Shown: piece by piece, positions 18,120 through 28,611 of the stretch
Position numbering within the stretch: position 1 is the stretch's first letter
How the letters are laid out: every line of letters starts with the position of its first letter
Source: Microbacteriaceae bacterium
GTDB taxonomy: Bacteria > Actinomycetota > Actinomycetes > Actinomycetales > Microbacteriaceae
Assembly (NCBI GenBank): GCA_025464895.1
Contig: JAODMG010000103.1
Location: 1 to 33,077 of the forward strand
Length of the DNA: 33,077 nucleotides
Direction of reading: 5' to 3'
Position numbers and translations under genes: made by a program
Notes under the pieces: generated by a model
What the model was told of the DNA's origin: nothing
The model's input: only the letters and a program-made list of their open reading frames with translations
Databases searched by the model: none

Positions 18120-18842
18120 CTACCGGAGGCCGAGGACGGCGGGCAGCTCGCCCAGGCCGTGGATCACCGGGACACCGGATGCCGCAGCCGACGCGAGCTC
18201 GTCGGGGGAGGCCGCGCGGCTCCGGTCCAGCCACACGCCGAGGAGTCCGGCGGAGGCCGCACCGATCGCATCCGTCTGCAGCCGGTCGCCGACGTATGCG
18301 GCCTCGGATGGCGGCACACCGAAGACGCGGCAGGCGTGCTCGAAGATCCGAGCATCCGGCTTCGCATATCCGAGCTGGCCGGAGGCGATGACGTTCTCGA
18401 TCCGCGGCGCCAGGCCGATGCGTTCGATCTTGGCCAGTTGGAAGGCGAGGTCGCCGTTCGTGATGATGCCGATCCGCAGCGGAGCGATCGCGTCCAGGCA
18501 GGCGATGGTGTCATCGTGGAGGGTCCAGGCCCGCATGTATTCCTGGAAGTATGAGTCGAACCAGGCATCCGCTTCGTGATCTTCGAGGAGCACGCCGTAC
18601 TCCTCGGCGAAGAGGCGCGCCCGTTCGCGTCGCTGCTGGGCAAAGGTCAACTCACCACTGAGATAGCGGTGATAGTGCACCTCTTCCAGCTCCCGCCAGC
18701 GGTGCGCGGCGGCTCGTGCGTCGGCGGCCGCGATGGCTCCGCCGAGTGAGCGCCGGTACTGCGTAATCCCGCTCACCACCGACTCGCGGTGCGCGAACAG
18801 GGTGTCGTCAAGGTCGAACAGCACTACCTTCACAGCGGCCAT
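18120..18842 (-). CDS. HAD family hydrolase
   Basis: MAAVKVVLFDLDDTLFAHRE, GIITNGDLAFQLAKIERIG, YAKPDARIFEHAC, AAYVGDRLQTDAIGA. Confidence 0.9.
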   Translation of the reverse strand: MAAVKVVLFDLDDTLFAHRESVVSGITQYRRSLGGAIAAADARAAAHRWRELEEVHYHRYLSGELTFAQQRRERARLFAEEYGVLLEDHEADAWFDSYFQEYMRAWTLHDDTIACLDAIAPLRIGIITNGDLAFQLAKIERIGLAPRIENVIASGQLGYAKPDARIFEHACRVFGVPPSEAAYVGDRLQTDAIGAASAGLLGVWLDRSRAASPDELASAAASGVPVIHGLGELPAVLGLR

Positions 18843-19390
18843 CCCTCCGACGGTTCGCGGGAGTCCCCACGCAACAGGACCGCCTGCCACGAGTCGACGC
18901 GGATGTCACGATGCACGAGCGACTGACGCGATACGCCTTCGAAGTGGAACCCGGCCCGGCGGGCGACGATCGCAGAACCGACGTTGCCGACCAGCGATTC
19001 CCAGTGGATGCGGGTCAGCCCGAGGCCGTCCTCCTCGAACGCGTACTCCACCAGGGCCTGCAGCGCCTCGGTCATGATGCCAAGGCCACGATGCTCGCGG
19101 CCGAGCCAGAATCCGACCGTAGCGGACCCGAGCGGTTCGAAGCGAAGTTCGATCACCCCGCGGAGGACGCCGTCCGAGCGGATTGCCCACAGGGTGAGAG
19201 TCGGAGAGAGCGACGCATCCTTCGCATACTTGCCGACGAAGAATCGGGCGCTCGCTCGCTCATAGGGAACCGGCACGGGAACCCAGCGCTGCAGTTCATC
19301 GTCCTGGCAGTACCGGTAGACAGCGTCTTCGTCCCGCTCGGTCAGCGAATCGAGCAGCAGTCGGTCGGTTTCGAGCGTCGGAGTGTGCAT
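18830..19390 (-). CDS. GNAT family N-acetyltransferase (RimJ/RimL-like)
   Basis: METPTLETDRLLLDSL-type start (MHTPTLETDRLLLDSLTERDEDAV), VGFWLGREHRGLGIMTEALQALVEYAFEE, IHWESLVGNVGSAIVARRAGF. Confidence 0.9.
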   Translation of the reverse strand: MHTPTLETDRLLLDSLTERDEDAVYRYCQDDELQRWVPVPVPYERASARFFVGKYAKDASLSPTLTLWAIRSDGVLRGVIELRFEPLGSATVGFWLGREHRGLGIMTEALQALVEYAFEEDGLGLTRIHWESLVGNVGSAIVARRAGFHFEGVSRQSLVHRDIRVDSWQAVLLRGDSREPSEGWPL

Positions 19391-19391
19391 C

Positions 19392-20399
19392 TCAGGCCTT
19401 GTGAAGGAGTCCGATCCGGTCGTACACGGTTGCGAGGGTGCGGTTCGCGATCTCTGCCGCGCGATCGGCGTTGCCCGCGAGCACTCGATCGAGCTCGGCC
19501 GGGTCGGCGAGGAGCTCGAGGGTCCGCTCGCGGATCGGCGCGAAGGTCGCGACCACGACGTCAGCCAGTTTCGTCTTGAAGTTGCCGTAGCCACGGCTCC
19601 CGAATTCCGCTTCGAGCGATGCGATCGATTCGCCGGCCAACACAGAGTAGATCGTCAGCAGGTTGGAAATACCCGGCTTCGATTCCGGATCGAAACGCAC
19701 GTCGTTGTCGGCGTCGGTCACCGCCGATTTGATCTTCTTCGCCGTGACGGTCGGTTCGTCGAGCAGCCAGACGACTCCAGCCTCGGATGACGCGGACTTG
19801 CTCATCTTGCTCGTCGGTTCCTGCAGGTCGTAGATCCGTGCGGTCTCCCGCTGGATCCTGGCCTCCGGGATCGCGAACGTGTCACCGAACCGCGAGTTGA
19901 ATCGGCCGGCGAGGTCCCTGGTGAGCTCGACGTGCTGGCGCTGGTCGTCCCCGACCGGCACGACCGCCGCTTGGTAGAGCAGGATGTCCGCGGCCATGAG
20001 AGTCGGGTAGGCGAACAGCCCGACGGTCGTCGAATCCGCGCCCTGCCTGGCCGACTTGTCTTTGAATTGGGTCATCCGGCTTGCCTCGCCGAAGCCGGTG
20101 ATGGTGTTGAGTATCCAGGCGAGCTCCGGATGCGCTGGCACGTGCGACTGCACGAAAAGTGTCGATGCGGCCGGGTCGATCCCCGCCGCGATGTACTGGG
20201 CAGCCGTGCGCCGGGTGTTCTCGCGCAGTTGGGTCGGATCCTGCTGCACGGTGATGGCGTGCAGGTCGACGATGCAGAAGATCGCATCGTGGCTCGCCTG
20301 CAGCTCTTTCCACTGCACTATCGCCCCGATGTAGTTGCCGATCTGCAGCGAGTTGGCCGAAGGCTGGATGCCGGAGAACAGTCGAGGTTTGGAGCTCAT
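19392..20399 (-). CDS. trpS: Tryptophanyl-tRNA synthetase
   Basis: [62 protein letters not shown]. Confidence 0.96.
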   Translation of the reverse strand: MSSKPRLFSGIQPSANSLQIGNYIGAIVQWKELQASHDAIFCIVDLHAITVQQDPTQLRENTRRTAAQYIAAGIDPAASTLFVQSHVPAHPELAWILNTITGFGEASRMTQFKDKSARQGADSTTVGLFAYPTLMAADILLYQAAVVPVGDDQRQHVELTRDLAGRFNSRFGDTFAIPEARIQRETARIYDLQEPTSKMSKSASSEAGVVWLLDEPTVTAKKIKSAVTDADNDVRFDPESKPGISNLLTIYSVLAGESIASLEAEFGSRGYGNFKTKLADVVVATFAPIRERTLELLADPAELDRVLAGNADRAAEIANRTLATVYDRIGLLHKA

Positions 20400-20469
20400 G
20401 AGGCCAATTCTTTCAGAAGTGCATTGAACAAATGCGCTAAGGCTCGGCGCACGCCCAGTTCTGGAGATG

Positions 20470-21303
20470 TCAGATGGAGTAGTCCACCACGACCGGGGCG
20501 TGGTCGGACCATCGCTTGTCGTACGCCTCCGCGCGATCGATCGCGTAACCCGTGACCTTGGCGGCCAGCGCTGGCGTGGCCATCTGGTAGTCGATCCGCC
20601 ATCCGGTGTCATTGTCGAAGGCCTGGCCGCGCTGGCTCCACCAGGTGTACGGTCCCTCGACCTCACCCGCACACCTGCGGCCGATGTCGACCCAGCCGAG
20701 ACCGGCGCCGGCGTTGTAGTCCGCCTCGGCCTCTGCGCCGAAGAAACGGTCGAAGTACTCGCGCTCCTGCGGCATGAATCCAGCCCGCTTCACGTTGCCG
20801 CGCCAGTTCTTGATGTCGAGCGTGCGGTGCCCGACGTTGAGGTCGCCGACGACGAGGGCGAGTTCGTTGTGCGCCTGCAGCGCCGGGAGGCGTTCGACCA
20901 TCGCGTCGAGGAATTTGTACTTCTCGACCTGCTTCGGGGTGTCGGCCTCCCCGGAGTTCACGTAGGTGCTGACGACGGTGACTATCGACCCGCCCACCTC
21001 ATAGTCGGCCTCGAGCCAGCGGCCGGCGCTGTCGAAGTCGTCCGGGCCGAACGTGACCCGGTGAATGGATGCCTTGTTGCGGCTGGCCAGCGCGACGCCG
21101 GCCCGGCCCTTCGCCGTCGCGGCATCGTGGAGGATGTTCCACCCCGGACCGAGGAGGTTCTCGAGGTCTTCTGTCGACGCCCGGACCTCCTGGATCGCCA
21201 GGATGTCCACGGCCCGGCTGTCGAGCCATTCGCCCATTCCCTTGCGGTAGGCGGCGCGCACACCGTTGGTATTGATCGTGACAATCCTGAGGGGCGTCGG
21301 CAT
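20470..21303 (-). CDS. xth: Exodeoxyribonuclease III
   Basis: [74 protein letters not shown]. Confidence 0.93.
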   Translation of the reverse strand: MPTPLRIVTINTNGVRAAYRKGMGEWLDSRAVDILAIQEVRASTEDLENLLGPGWNILHDAATAKGRAGVALASRNKASIHRVTFGPDDFDSAGRWLEADYEVGGSIVTVVSTYVNSGEADTPKQVEKYKFLDAMVERLPALQAHNELALVVGDLNVGHRTLDIKNWRGNVKRAGFMPQEREYFDRFFGAEAEADYNAGAGLGWVDIGRRCAGEVEGPYTWWSQRGQAFDNDTGWRIDYQMATPALAAKVTGYAIDRAEAYDKRWSDHAPVVVDYSI

Positions 21304-21328
21304 GAATCCATCCTATGGTCGCCCACCG

Positions 21329-22435
21329 TCAACCCTTTTGGCGTGGCCTCCGCGGTGCACGGGCCTGCTTGGAGAAGATCCGCGCGATCCACGGCCGGTG
21401 CCGGGCGGCTGCGATGACCCCGGCCTCGGCGGCCACGGCGGCGGCACGGTCCCGTTCGGCTTCTGCCCGCGCCGGATCGAGGATGACGCCGTCATCCGCA
21501 ATCCCGACCGAGATCCAGGATGCGGCGAGCAGGATCACCTGGCAGATCAGGTTGAACCACACCAGCAACCCGATGATCACGGCGAACGACGCGAGGAGGG
21601 GGTTCCTGCTCGCGCCACCGAGGAGTGAGCTTCCGAGCACCTTCAACACGCCGAGCCCGACCGCGCCGAGCAGCGAGCCGAACCAGAGTCGCTTCGCCGG
21701 GATCTTCAGCCCGGAGAGCAGCCTGAACATCGATGCGAGCACCGCGGTGTCGAGCGCGAGCATGAGCACCAACCCGATTGTCCTGGCCAGGAGGATCGCC
21801 GCGATCGATTTCTGGCCGACGCCGAAGAGATCGAGTGCCGCCCCGATCGCCTGGGTACTGAACACGGTGAGGGCCGCGGATACGATGAGGGCGGCGCCGT
21901 AGCCGATCGCGACCGCCAGGTCTTTGAGCTTCAGCAGGGCGAAGTTCATGGTGAGGCCCGGCAGGTCGAAGATTGTGCGGACGGCGTCGCGGCAGGATGC
22001 CAACCAGCCGAGCGCGGTCAGCAGCAGTCCGACGAGAGCGATCGCGCCCGTCCAGCTGAGCACCGGCGTCTCGAGGAGAACCTTCGGGTCGATCGCGCCG
22101 GTGCCTGGGCCCGTCTTGATCAGCCCGGGAATGGAATTGTTGATGAGCCCGAAAAACGCCGCCCGCAGATCGGGCTGAGCCTGCAGGAACAGGCCGGCGA
22201 CCGAGAAGCCGACCCAGAGGGCCGCGAAGACGGCGAAGATCGCCTGGTAGGAGAGCCCGCCGGCCAGCAGGGGACCACGATTGGCGGCGAAATGCTGGAA
22301 CACGCGCACCACTTTCACGCGCTGCACCGCCGCGACGATCCTGGCGATGGTGGCCTTCAGCCCGCCGGGTTCCGCCGGCTGGTTCTCGGCCGTCCCCCCG
22401 CCGGATTCGCTGCCTGCGCGCCGCGATGTGGCCAT
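21329..22435 (-). CDS. YihY/BrkB family inner-membrane protein
   Basis: RVFQHFAANRGPLLAGGLSYQAIFAVFAALWVGFSVAG and multi-TM pattern typical of the family. Confidence 0.85.
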   Translation of the reverse strand: MATSRRAGSESGGGTAENQPAEPGGLKATIARIVAAVQRVKVVRVFQHFAANRGPLLAGGLSYQAIFAVFAALWVGFSVAGLFLQAQPDLRAAFFGLINNSIPGLIKTGPGTGAIDPKVLLETPVLSWTGAIALVGLLLTALGWLASCRDAVRTIFDLPGLTMNFALLKLKDLAVAIGYGAALIVSAALTVFSTQAIGAALDLFGVGQKSIAAILLARTIGLVLMLALDTAVLASMFRLLSGLKIPAKRLWFGSLLGAVGLGVLKVLGSSLLGGASRNPLLASFAVIIGLLVWFNLICQVILLAASWISVGIADDGVILDPARAEAERDRAAAVAAEAGVIAAARHRPWIARIFSKQARAPRRPRQKG

Positions 22436-22492
22436 TCCGCCAGCTTAGTCAGCGAGGCGCGAACGCCAAGGGGACGTCAATAACGGACCAGA

Positions 22493-23254
22493 TCAGGCGT
22501 GCCCGCGCAGGATGGCCTGCTTCACCTCGGCGATCGCCTGCGTCACCTGGATGCCGCGGGGGCAGGCATCCGTGCAGTTGAAGGTCGTGCGGCAGCGCCA
22601 GACGCCCTCCTTGTCGTTCAGGATGTCGAGGCGTACCTGCGAGCCCTCATCGCGGGAGTCGAAGATGAAGCGGTGGGCGTTCACGATCGCGGCCGGTCCG
22701 AAGTACTGGCCGTCGGTCCAGAACACCGGGCAGCTTGAGGTGCAGGCCGCGCAGAGGATGCATTTGGTGGTGTCGTCGAAACGCTCACGCTGGGCAGGGG
22801 ACTGCAGGCGCTCCTTGCCGTCCTTCGGCTTGCTCGACGCCATCAGGAACGGCTGGACGTCCTTGAAGCTCTCGAAGAACGGGTCCATGTTGACGATGAG
22901 GTCCTTCTCGAGCGGAAGTCCCTTGATCGCCTCGACGTAGATCGGCTTCGAGATGTCGAGGTCTTTGAGCAGGGTCTTGCAGGCGAGACGGTTGCGTCCG
23001 TTGATGCGCATCGCGTCGGAGCCGCACACGCCGTGCGCGCAGGAACGGCGGAAGGTGAGCGACCCATCCTGCTCCCACTTGATCTTGTGGAGTGCGTCGA
23101 GCACGCGGTCGGTGCCCCGCATCTCGACGTCGAAGTCCTGCCAGCGCGGCTCGTCATCCACGTCTGGATCGAAGCGCCGGATGATGAGGGTCGCCATGAA
23201 GGTCGGGATCTCCTCAGGCACGGTTGGCTCGTTTTCGACGATGGCAGTGCTCAT
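22493..23254 (-). CDS. sdhB: Succinate dehydrogenase iron-sulfur subunit
   Basis: RRSCAHGVCGSDAMRINGRNRLACKTL, CILCAACTSSCPVFW, CRTTFNCTDACPRGIQVTQAI. Confidence 0.95.
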   Translation of the reverse strand: MSTAIVENEPTVPEEIPTFMATLIIRRFDPDVDDEPRWQDFDVEMRGTDRVLDALHKIKWEQDGSLTFRRSCAHGVCGSDAMRINGRNRLACKTLLKDLDISKPIYVEAIKGLPLEKDLIVNMDPFFESFKDVQPFLMASSKPKDGKERLQSPAQRERFDDTTKCILCAACTSSCPVFWTDGQYFGPAAIVNAHRFIFDSRDEGSQVRLDILNDKEGVWRCRTTFNCTDACPRGIQVTQAIAEVKQAILRGHA

Positions 23255-23257
23255 TAC

Positions 23258-25072
23258 TCAGTACTTTCTTTCCATTGGAGGATAGTTCGTGATGACCACG
23301 GGCTTCCAGTCGAGCCGGATGTGTTCTCCCGCGTCGGCAGACTCTGGGTCGCCGGTCAGGTAGGCCATGGTGTGCACCAGGAAGTTCTCGTCGTCCCGCT
23401 TCGGGTAGTCCTCGCGCATGTGTCCGCCGCGGCTCTCCTTGCGGGAGCGCGCGGAGTAGACCAGCACCTCGGCGAGGTCGAGGAGGAATCCGAGTTCGAC
23501 CGCCTCGAGCAGGTCGGTGTTGAACCGCTTGCCCTTGTCCTGCACCTGGATGTTCTTGTAGCGGGCACGGAGCTTCTCGATCAGCTCGGTGACCTCCTGC
23601 AGCGACTCGTCGGTGCGGAAGATCTGGGCGTTGCGATCCATCGAGTCCTGCAGCTCCTTGCGGATGGCTGCGATCCGCTCTGTACCGTCGCCGCCGCGCA
23701 CCATATCCAGGATCTTCTTCACGCCGTCGGCCGGGGATTCCGGAAGGGGAACCCACTCCGCCGTCTTCACGTACTCGACGGCGTTCTTGCCCGCCCGCTT
23801 GCCGAACACGTTGATGTCGAGCAGGGAGTTGGTGCCGAGGCGGTTGGAGCCGTGCACGCTCACGCAGGCGCATTCGCCGGCGGCGTAGAGACCGGGGACC
23901 ACTTCGGTGTTGCTGCGCAGGACCTCGGCGTTGTTCGTGGTCGGGATGCCGCCCATCGCGTAGTGCGCGGTCGGCAGGACCGGAACCGGCTCGGTATACG
24001 GCTCAACGCCGAGATAGGTGCGCGCGAACTCGGTGATGTCCGGCAGCTTCTCGTCGATCACGGCCGGTTCGAGGTGGGTGATGTCGAGGTAGAGGTAGTC
24101 CTTGTTCGGTCCGGCCCCACGGCCCTCCCGGATCTCGAGCGCCATCGATCGGGCGACGATGTCGCGCGGCGCCAGGTCTTTCAGCGTCGGGGTGTACCGC
24201 TCCATGAATCGTTCGCCGCTCGCGTTTCGCAGGATCGCCCCTTCGCCGCGGGCTGCTTCCGAGAGCAGGATGCCGAGGCCGGCAAGTCCGGTCGGGTGGA
24301 ACTGGAAGAATTCCATGTCCTCGAGCGGCAGTCCCTTACGCCAGATGATCCCGACGCCGTCACCGGTGAGGGTGTGGGCGTTGGATGTCGTCTTGAAGAT
24401 TTTGCCGAAACCGCCGGTGGCAAAGATGATCGCCTTGCCCTGGAACACGTGCAGCTCGCCGGTGGCGAGCTCGTAGGCGACGACCCCGGACGGCTGGGGG
24501 ACCCCGTCGACCTCGGTCATCACCAGGTCGAGCACGTAATACTCGTTGAAGAAGTTGATGCCGAGCTTGACGCAGTTCTGGAACAGGGTCTGCAGGATCA
24601 TATGGCCGGTGCGGTCCGCGGCGTAGCAGGCGCGACGCACCGGGGCCGCCCCGTGCTCACGGGTGTGGCCGCCGAATCGACGCTGGTCGATCCGGCCGTC
24701 CGGCGTGCGGTTGAACGGCAGGCCCATGTTCTAGAGGTCGTGGACGGCGTCGATGGCCTCCTTGGCCAGGATCTCGGCCGCATCCTGGTCGACCAGGTAG
24801 TCGCCGCCCTTGACGGTGTCGTAGGTGTGCCACTCCCAGTTGTCTTCCTCGACGTTCGCGAGGGCGGCGGCCATGCCACCCTGCGCCGCACCAGTGTGGG
24901 ACCGGGTCGGGTAGAGCTTGGAGATGACGGCGGTCCTCGCGTGCGGTCCAGCCTCGATCGCCGCGCGCATCCCGGCCCCACCGGCACCGACGATGACGAT
25001 GTCGTGCTGGTGGTAGTGGACGCCGTCGATTACCGCGCCATCCACGTAGGCGCTGCTTGCCTCGTTCGCCAT
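23258..25072 (-). pseudogene. sdhA: Succinate dehydrogenase flavoprotein subunit interrupted by one in-frame TAG (possible pseudogene or sequence error)
   Basis: [12 protein letters not shown]...[20 protein letters not shown]...[21 protein letters not shown]...[38 protein letters not shown]...; both halves are in the same frame, stop at 24731-24733. Confidence 0.93.
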
Positions 25073-25527
25073 TACTGTGCCGGGCAGAAGGACGGGAGGA
25101 GCGCGGCTGCGGTTCCTGCTGGGCATGGGTCAAAGTTATAGATCACGAGGGTTCCAAGCAGGAGTAGTACGACGGTAGAAGCGATGAGCGCTCCCTTGAA
25201 AATGCCACGAAGGAGAGGTTTGTGGGCGTAATCGTTGACGATGGTGCGCATGCCGTTCGCACCATGGATGAGCGCGAGCCAGAGAAGCAGTGTGTCCCAG
25301 ACCTGCCAGAACGGCTGCGACAGCTTTCCGCCGACGAAGGCGAAGTCGATCGCCCGGACGCCGATGCCGACGTAGAGGTTGACGAAGAGGTGGCCGAAGA
25401 TGAGGACGACGAGGACGATGCCGCTCGCCCGCATGTAGATCCAGCCCCACTTCTCCACGTTGAAGCGGCGGGGACGGCGAACCGTCTGGGGAGCCCGAGG
25501 GGATTCGATCGTTACGCCGCTCATCAC
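25072..25527 (-). CDS. sdhD: Succinate dehydrogenase hydrophobic membrane anchor subunit
   Basis: Small multi-TM protein between sdhC and sdh[18 protein letters not shown]. Confidence 0.9.
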   Translation of the reverse strand: MMSGVTIESPRAPQTVRRPRRFNVEKWGWIYMRASGIVLVVLIFGHLFVNLYVGIGVRAIDFAFVGGKLSQPFWQVWDTLLLWLALIHGANGMRTIVNDYAHKPLLRGIFKGALIASTVVLLLLGTLVIYNFDPCPAGTAAALLPSFCPAQ

Positions 25528-25985
25528 ATCTCCGCAAACACGTTGGTCAGTTGACGGGGAGCGAAGCCGGCCATGAGCACGACCCAGAGCGCGATGACGA
25601 TCCAGAACATCAGTCGCTGGTGCTTCGCGCCGACGCTCCAGAAGTCGATCAGGATGATCCGCAGGCCGTTCAGGGCGTGGAAGCCGATCGCGGCGACCAG
25701 CGCCAGTTCTCCGAGGCCCATGATCGGCGTCTTGTATGTGCCGATGACCGCGTTATACGCGCCGGGGCTCACCCGGACGAGCGAGGTGTCCAGGATGTGC
25801 ACGAGTAGGAAGAAGAAGATCGCGACACCGGTGATGCGGTGGAGCACCCACGACCACATGCCTTCTCGGCCTCGGTAGAGGGTCCCACGAGGAGCCCGCG
25901 GTGCGCTGATCTTCTGACCTGATCGTTTCTTGGCTTCTGGCTCGGGTTCGGCCAGGGCCCCCGCCGTCTTCTCTGGCACGAGCAA
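25524..25985 (-). CDS. sdhC: Succinate dehydrogenase cytochrome b556 subunit
   Basis: GTLYRGREGMWSWVLHRITGVAIFFFLLVHILDTSLV, GFHALNGLRIILIDFW. Confidence 0.93.
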   Translation of the reverse strand: MLVPEKTAGALAEPEPEAKKRSGQKISAPRAPRGTLYRGREGMWSWVLHRITGVAIFFFLLVHILDTSLVRVSPGAYNAVIGTYKTPIMGLGELALVAAIGFHALNGLRIILIDFWSVGAKHQRLMFWIVIALWVVLMAGFAPRQLTNVFAEM

Positions 25986-26100
25986 CCCTCCCTGCGGATG
26001 ATTCAGCCCCGGCTGCGGGGCGTGCGTGAGTGCAATCTATGGACGGCTTCCAGTGTATTCCCGTGCTCACGATCGCGAGGCCACCGTGGGCCGAAATTAG

Positions 26101-26112
26101 CTTGATATCGAG
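26101..26112. promoter_or_regulatory. Near-palindrome CTTGATATCGAG upstream of sdhCDAB, candidate regulator site
   Basis: Direct reading; only one mismatched base pair across 12 bp; followed by AT-rich ATATATTG in a GC-rich genome. Confidence 0.3.
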
Positions 26113-26121
26113 ATATATTGC

Positions 26122-27255
26122 TCAGCGAACCGCGAGGGCGCCGCGTCGGTGAGCGATGGCCACGGTGTAGTGGCCGATCAGCTCCCCGCAGATCGAGTCC
26201 CAGGAGCGGTCCAGCACCGAGCGGCGCCCCGCTTCGCCCATCCGTAGCCTCATGGCGTCGTCGCCGGCCAGCATCGAGACGAATTCGCGAAGGGCGAAAC
26301 CGTCATCCGGCTCGAACAGGAAGCCGTTCTGCCCATGGCTCACCAGGTCGATCGGGCCGCCCGCCCTCGGGGCCACGACCGGAACTCCGCTGGCCTGCGA
26401 CTCCTGCAGCGTCTGCCCGAAGGTCTCCTCCGAGCCGGTGTGGACGAACAGGTCGAAGCTCGCGTACGCCCGCGCGAGGTCCTGCCCGGTCAGCGTGCCG
26501 AGGTAGCTGACCGCCATGCCCTTGAGTTCGCGCTTCACGCTCGGCAGCGACGGGCCGTCCCCGACGATCGCCAGCCGGATGTTCGGCAAACCTCGCAGCG
26601 CTGCCAGCCGCTCCAGCTGCTTCTCCGGTGCGACCCGGCCGACGTAGCCAACGATCGTCTCTCCCTGCGGGGCGAGACGCCGTCGAAGGCGGTCGGTGGC
26701 GGGGTCGAGACGGTTGCGCGGGTGATAGCGCACGAGATCGACCCCGCGACCCCAGCGCGCGAGGCGTTCGACCCCGGCGTCGCCGAGATCCTGCATCGAT
26801 GCGGATGACGGGGCGAGCGTCACATCCGCACCGTCGTGAACCCAGCGCACCAGGCGCCAGGCAAGGCCGGATGCCCGCCCGAGGCGATTCCTGCGGGCGT
26901 AGCCTGCGACATCCGTCTGGAAGACCGCGACCGAGGCGATCCCCAGCCGACCGCTCGCGGCGATGGCCTGCGCTCCGAGGAGGAAGGGGGATGCCGCGTG
27001 CAGGACGTCCGGCCTGAAGTCCCCGAGGAGCTTCTGCACATGGGGGCTCGGCAGCCCGACCGGGAATTGCCGGTAGGCGATCGCCGGGACCTGATGGATG
27101 GGGAATCCCGCATAGCTCTTCGGCGCGCCGGCGGCAGGAGAGATGACCATCGCGTCGTGCCCGTTGTCGCGCAGGTATTCGAGCACTTTGCAGACGCTCG
27201 TCGTGACGCCGTTGAGGGTGGGCAGGAAGCTCTCGCTGACGATTGCGACACGCAT
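26122..27255 (-). CDS. GT4-family glycosyltransferase (GDP-mannose-dependent alpha-mannosyltransferase-like)
   Basis: MRVAIVSESFLPTLNGVTTSVCKVLEYLRDNGHD, GYVGRVAPEKQLERLAAL, FVHTGSEETFGQTLQESQASGVPVVAPRAGGPIDLV. Confidence 0.88.
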   Translation of the reverse strand: MRVAIVSESFLPTLNGVTTSVCKVLEYLRDNGHDAMVISPAAGAPKSYAGFPIHQVPAIAYRQFPVGLPSPHVQKLLGDFRPDVLHAASPFLLGAQAIAASGRLGIASVAVFQTDVAGYARRNRLGRASGLAWRLVRWVHDGADVTLAPSSASMQDLGDAGVERLARWGRGVDLVRYHPRNRLDPATDRLRRRLAPQGETIVGYVGRVAPEKQLERLAALRGLPNIRLAIVGDGPSLPSVKRELKGMAVSYLGTLTGQDLARAYASFDLFVHTGSEETFGQTLQESQASGVPVVAPRAGGPIDLVSHGQNGFLFEPDDGFALREFVSMLAGDDAMRLRMGEAGRRSVLDRSWDSICGELIGHYTVAIAHRRGALAVR

Positions 27256-27341
27256 CGCGGCTCCGTTCAGGCTCGGTTCCTGAACCGTAGCCAGCGGGAA
27301 TGTCCAGCTGATGAATGCCGTCTTAAGTCTAAGGTTGGTCC

Positions 27342-28481
27342 ATGCAAGCCCATAGAGATGTACAGGATCGGCCGGATGGTCTCGACCGTTTTTACAGCAT
27401 CATCCCTGCGGGCGGCATCGGTTCTCGCCTGTGGCCTCTGTCCAGGGCGGATGCCCCCAAGTTCCTGCACGACCTGACCGGCTCGGGCAAGACGCTGCTT
27501 CGCGGCACCTGGGACCGGTTGCTCCCGATCTCCGGCGTCGATCGGATCATGGTGGTCACCGGGCGCGCGCATCGGGCGGCGGTCGAGGTTCAGCTCCCCG
27601 ACCTCGCCGACCTGAACGTGGTGCTCGAGAGCGAGCCGAAGGATTCCTCTGCGGCCATCGGGCTGGCGGCCGCGATCCTCCGCCATCGCGAGCCGAACGT
27701 CATCATCGGGTCGTTCGCGGCCGACCACGTGATTTCAGACACCCGCGGGTTCAAGCGGGCCGTGGTCCAGGCGGTCGCCGTGGCCGACGCCGGCTACATC
27801 GCCACCATCGGCATCACACCGACAGAGCCGGCGATCGGCTTCGGCTACATCCACTGCAGCGAGCACCTCGACATCCCCGGCGCACCGAGCGCGGTCGGGG
27901 TCGACTCGTTCGTGGAGAAACCAGACCTGGCGACCGCGGAGAAGTACCTGGCCGCGGGGGACTACCTCTGGAATGCCAGCATGTTCATCTCGAGAGCCGA
28001 CGTGCTCCTCGACCAGTTGGGCGAGTCGGAGCCGGAGCTCCTGGCCGGACTCACTGAGCTCGCAGAGGCCTGGGACACCCCGCGCCGCGGCGCCGTCGTC
28101 GACCAGGTCTGGCCGCGGCTCAAGAAGATCGCGATCGACTACACCGTCGCAGAGCCGGCGGCGGCCGCCGGTCGTCTCGCCGTCGTCCCGGGCGACTTCG
28201 ACTGGGACGATGTCGGCGACTTCGCCTCGATCGCCAAGCTCCACTCGGCCGGCCGCAAGTCGGATCTCGCCATCCTCGGCGAGAACGCCAGGGTGCTCGC
28301 GGATGCATCGAGCGGCGTCGTCATCAGCCAGAGCGGTCGCCTCATCTCGCTGATCGGCGTGAGCGACATCGTCGTCGTCGACACTCCGGATGCCCTGCTC
28401 GTGACCACGACGGCGAACGCCCAGCGGGTCAAGGCGGTCGTTGACGCACTCAAGCTCTCCGGGCGCAGCGACATCCTCTGA
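27342..28481 (+). CDS. manC: Mannose-1-phosphate guanylyltransferase
   Basis: FYSIIPAGGIGSRLWPLSRADAPKFLHDL, GSFAADHVI, FVEKPDLATAEKYLAAGDYLWNASMFI; exact start uncertain. Confidence 0.88.
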   Translation: MQAHRDVQDRPDGLDRFYSIIPAGGIGSRLWPLSRADAPKFLHDLTGSGKTLLRGTWDRLLPISGVDRIMVVTGRAHRAAVEVQLPDLADLNVVLESEPKDSSAAIGLAAAILRHREPNVIIGSFAADHVISDTRGFKRAVVQAVAVADAGYIATIGITPTEPAIGFGYIHCSEHLDIPGAPSAVGVDSFVEKPDLATAEKYLAAGDYLWNASMFISRADVLLDQLGESEPELLAGLTELAEAWDTPRRGAVVDQVWPRLKKIAIDYTVAEPAAAAGRLAVVPGDFDWDDVGDFASIAKLHSAGRKSDLAILGENARVLADASSGVVISQSGRLISLIGVSDIVVVDTPDALLVTTTANAQRVKAVVDALKLSGRSDIL

Positions 28482-28611
28482 TCCGTTTGGCCTGTGGCCA
28501 TCGATGGGGCGGCAACCGTCTCCGGTGCTCGACGTCACGAAAGCGTAACGAAGGCCGTCGCTGCCGTCTGCGGGGGGATCGGGGCATCCCGCGCTCGGTA
28601 ACGTCCGAGAT

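Noticed and set aside
20420-20440. GCATTgaacaAATGC mini-hairpin between trpS and xth, considered as a second copy of the 18000-18084 element
   Set aside because: Shares only a generic AAATGC core; no TCCTGC/GCAGGA arms.
23033-25141. 702-aa forward ORF antisense to sdhB/sdhA
   Set aside because: Shadow ORF opposite well-recognised SDH genes; composition rich in V/H/D/R typical of antisense high-GC frames and no family motifs.
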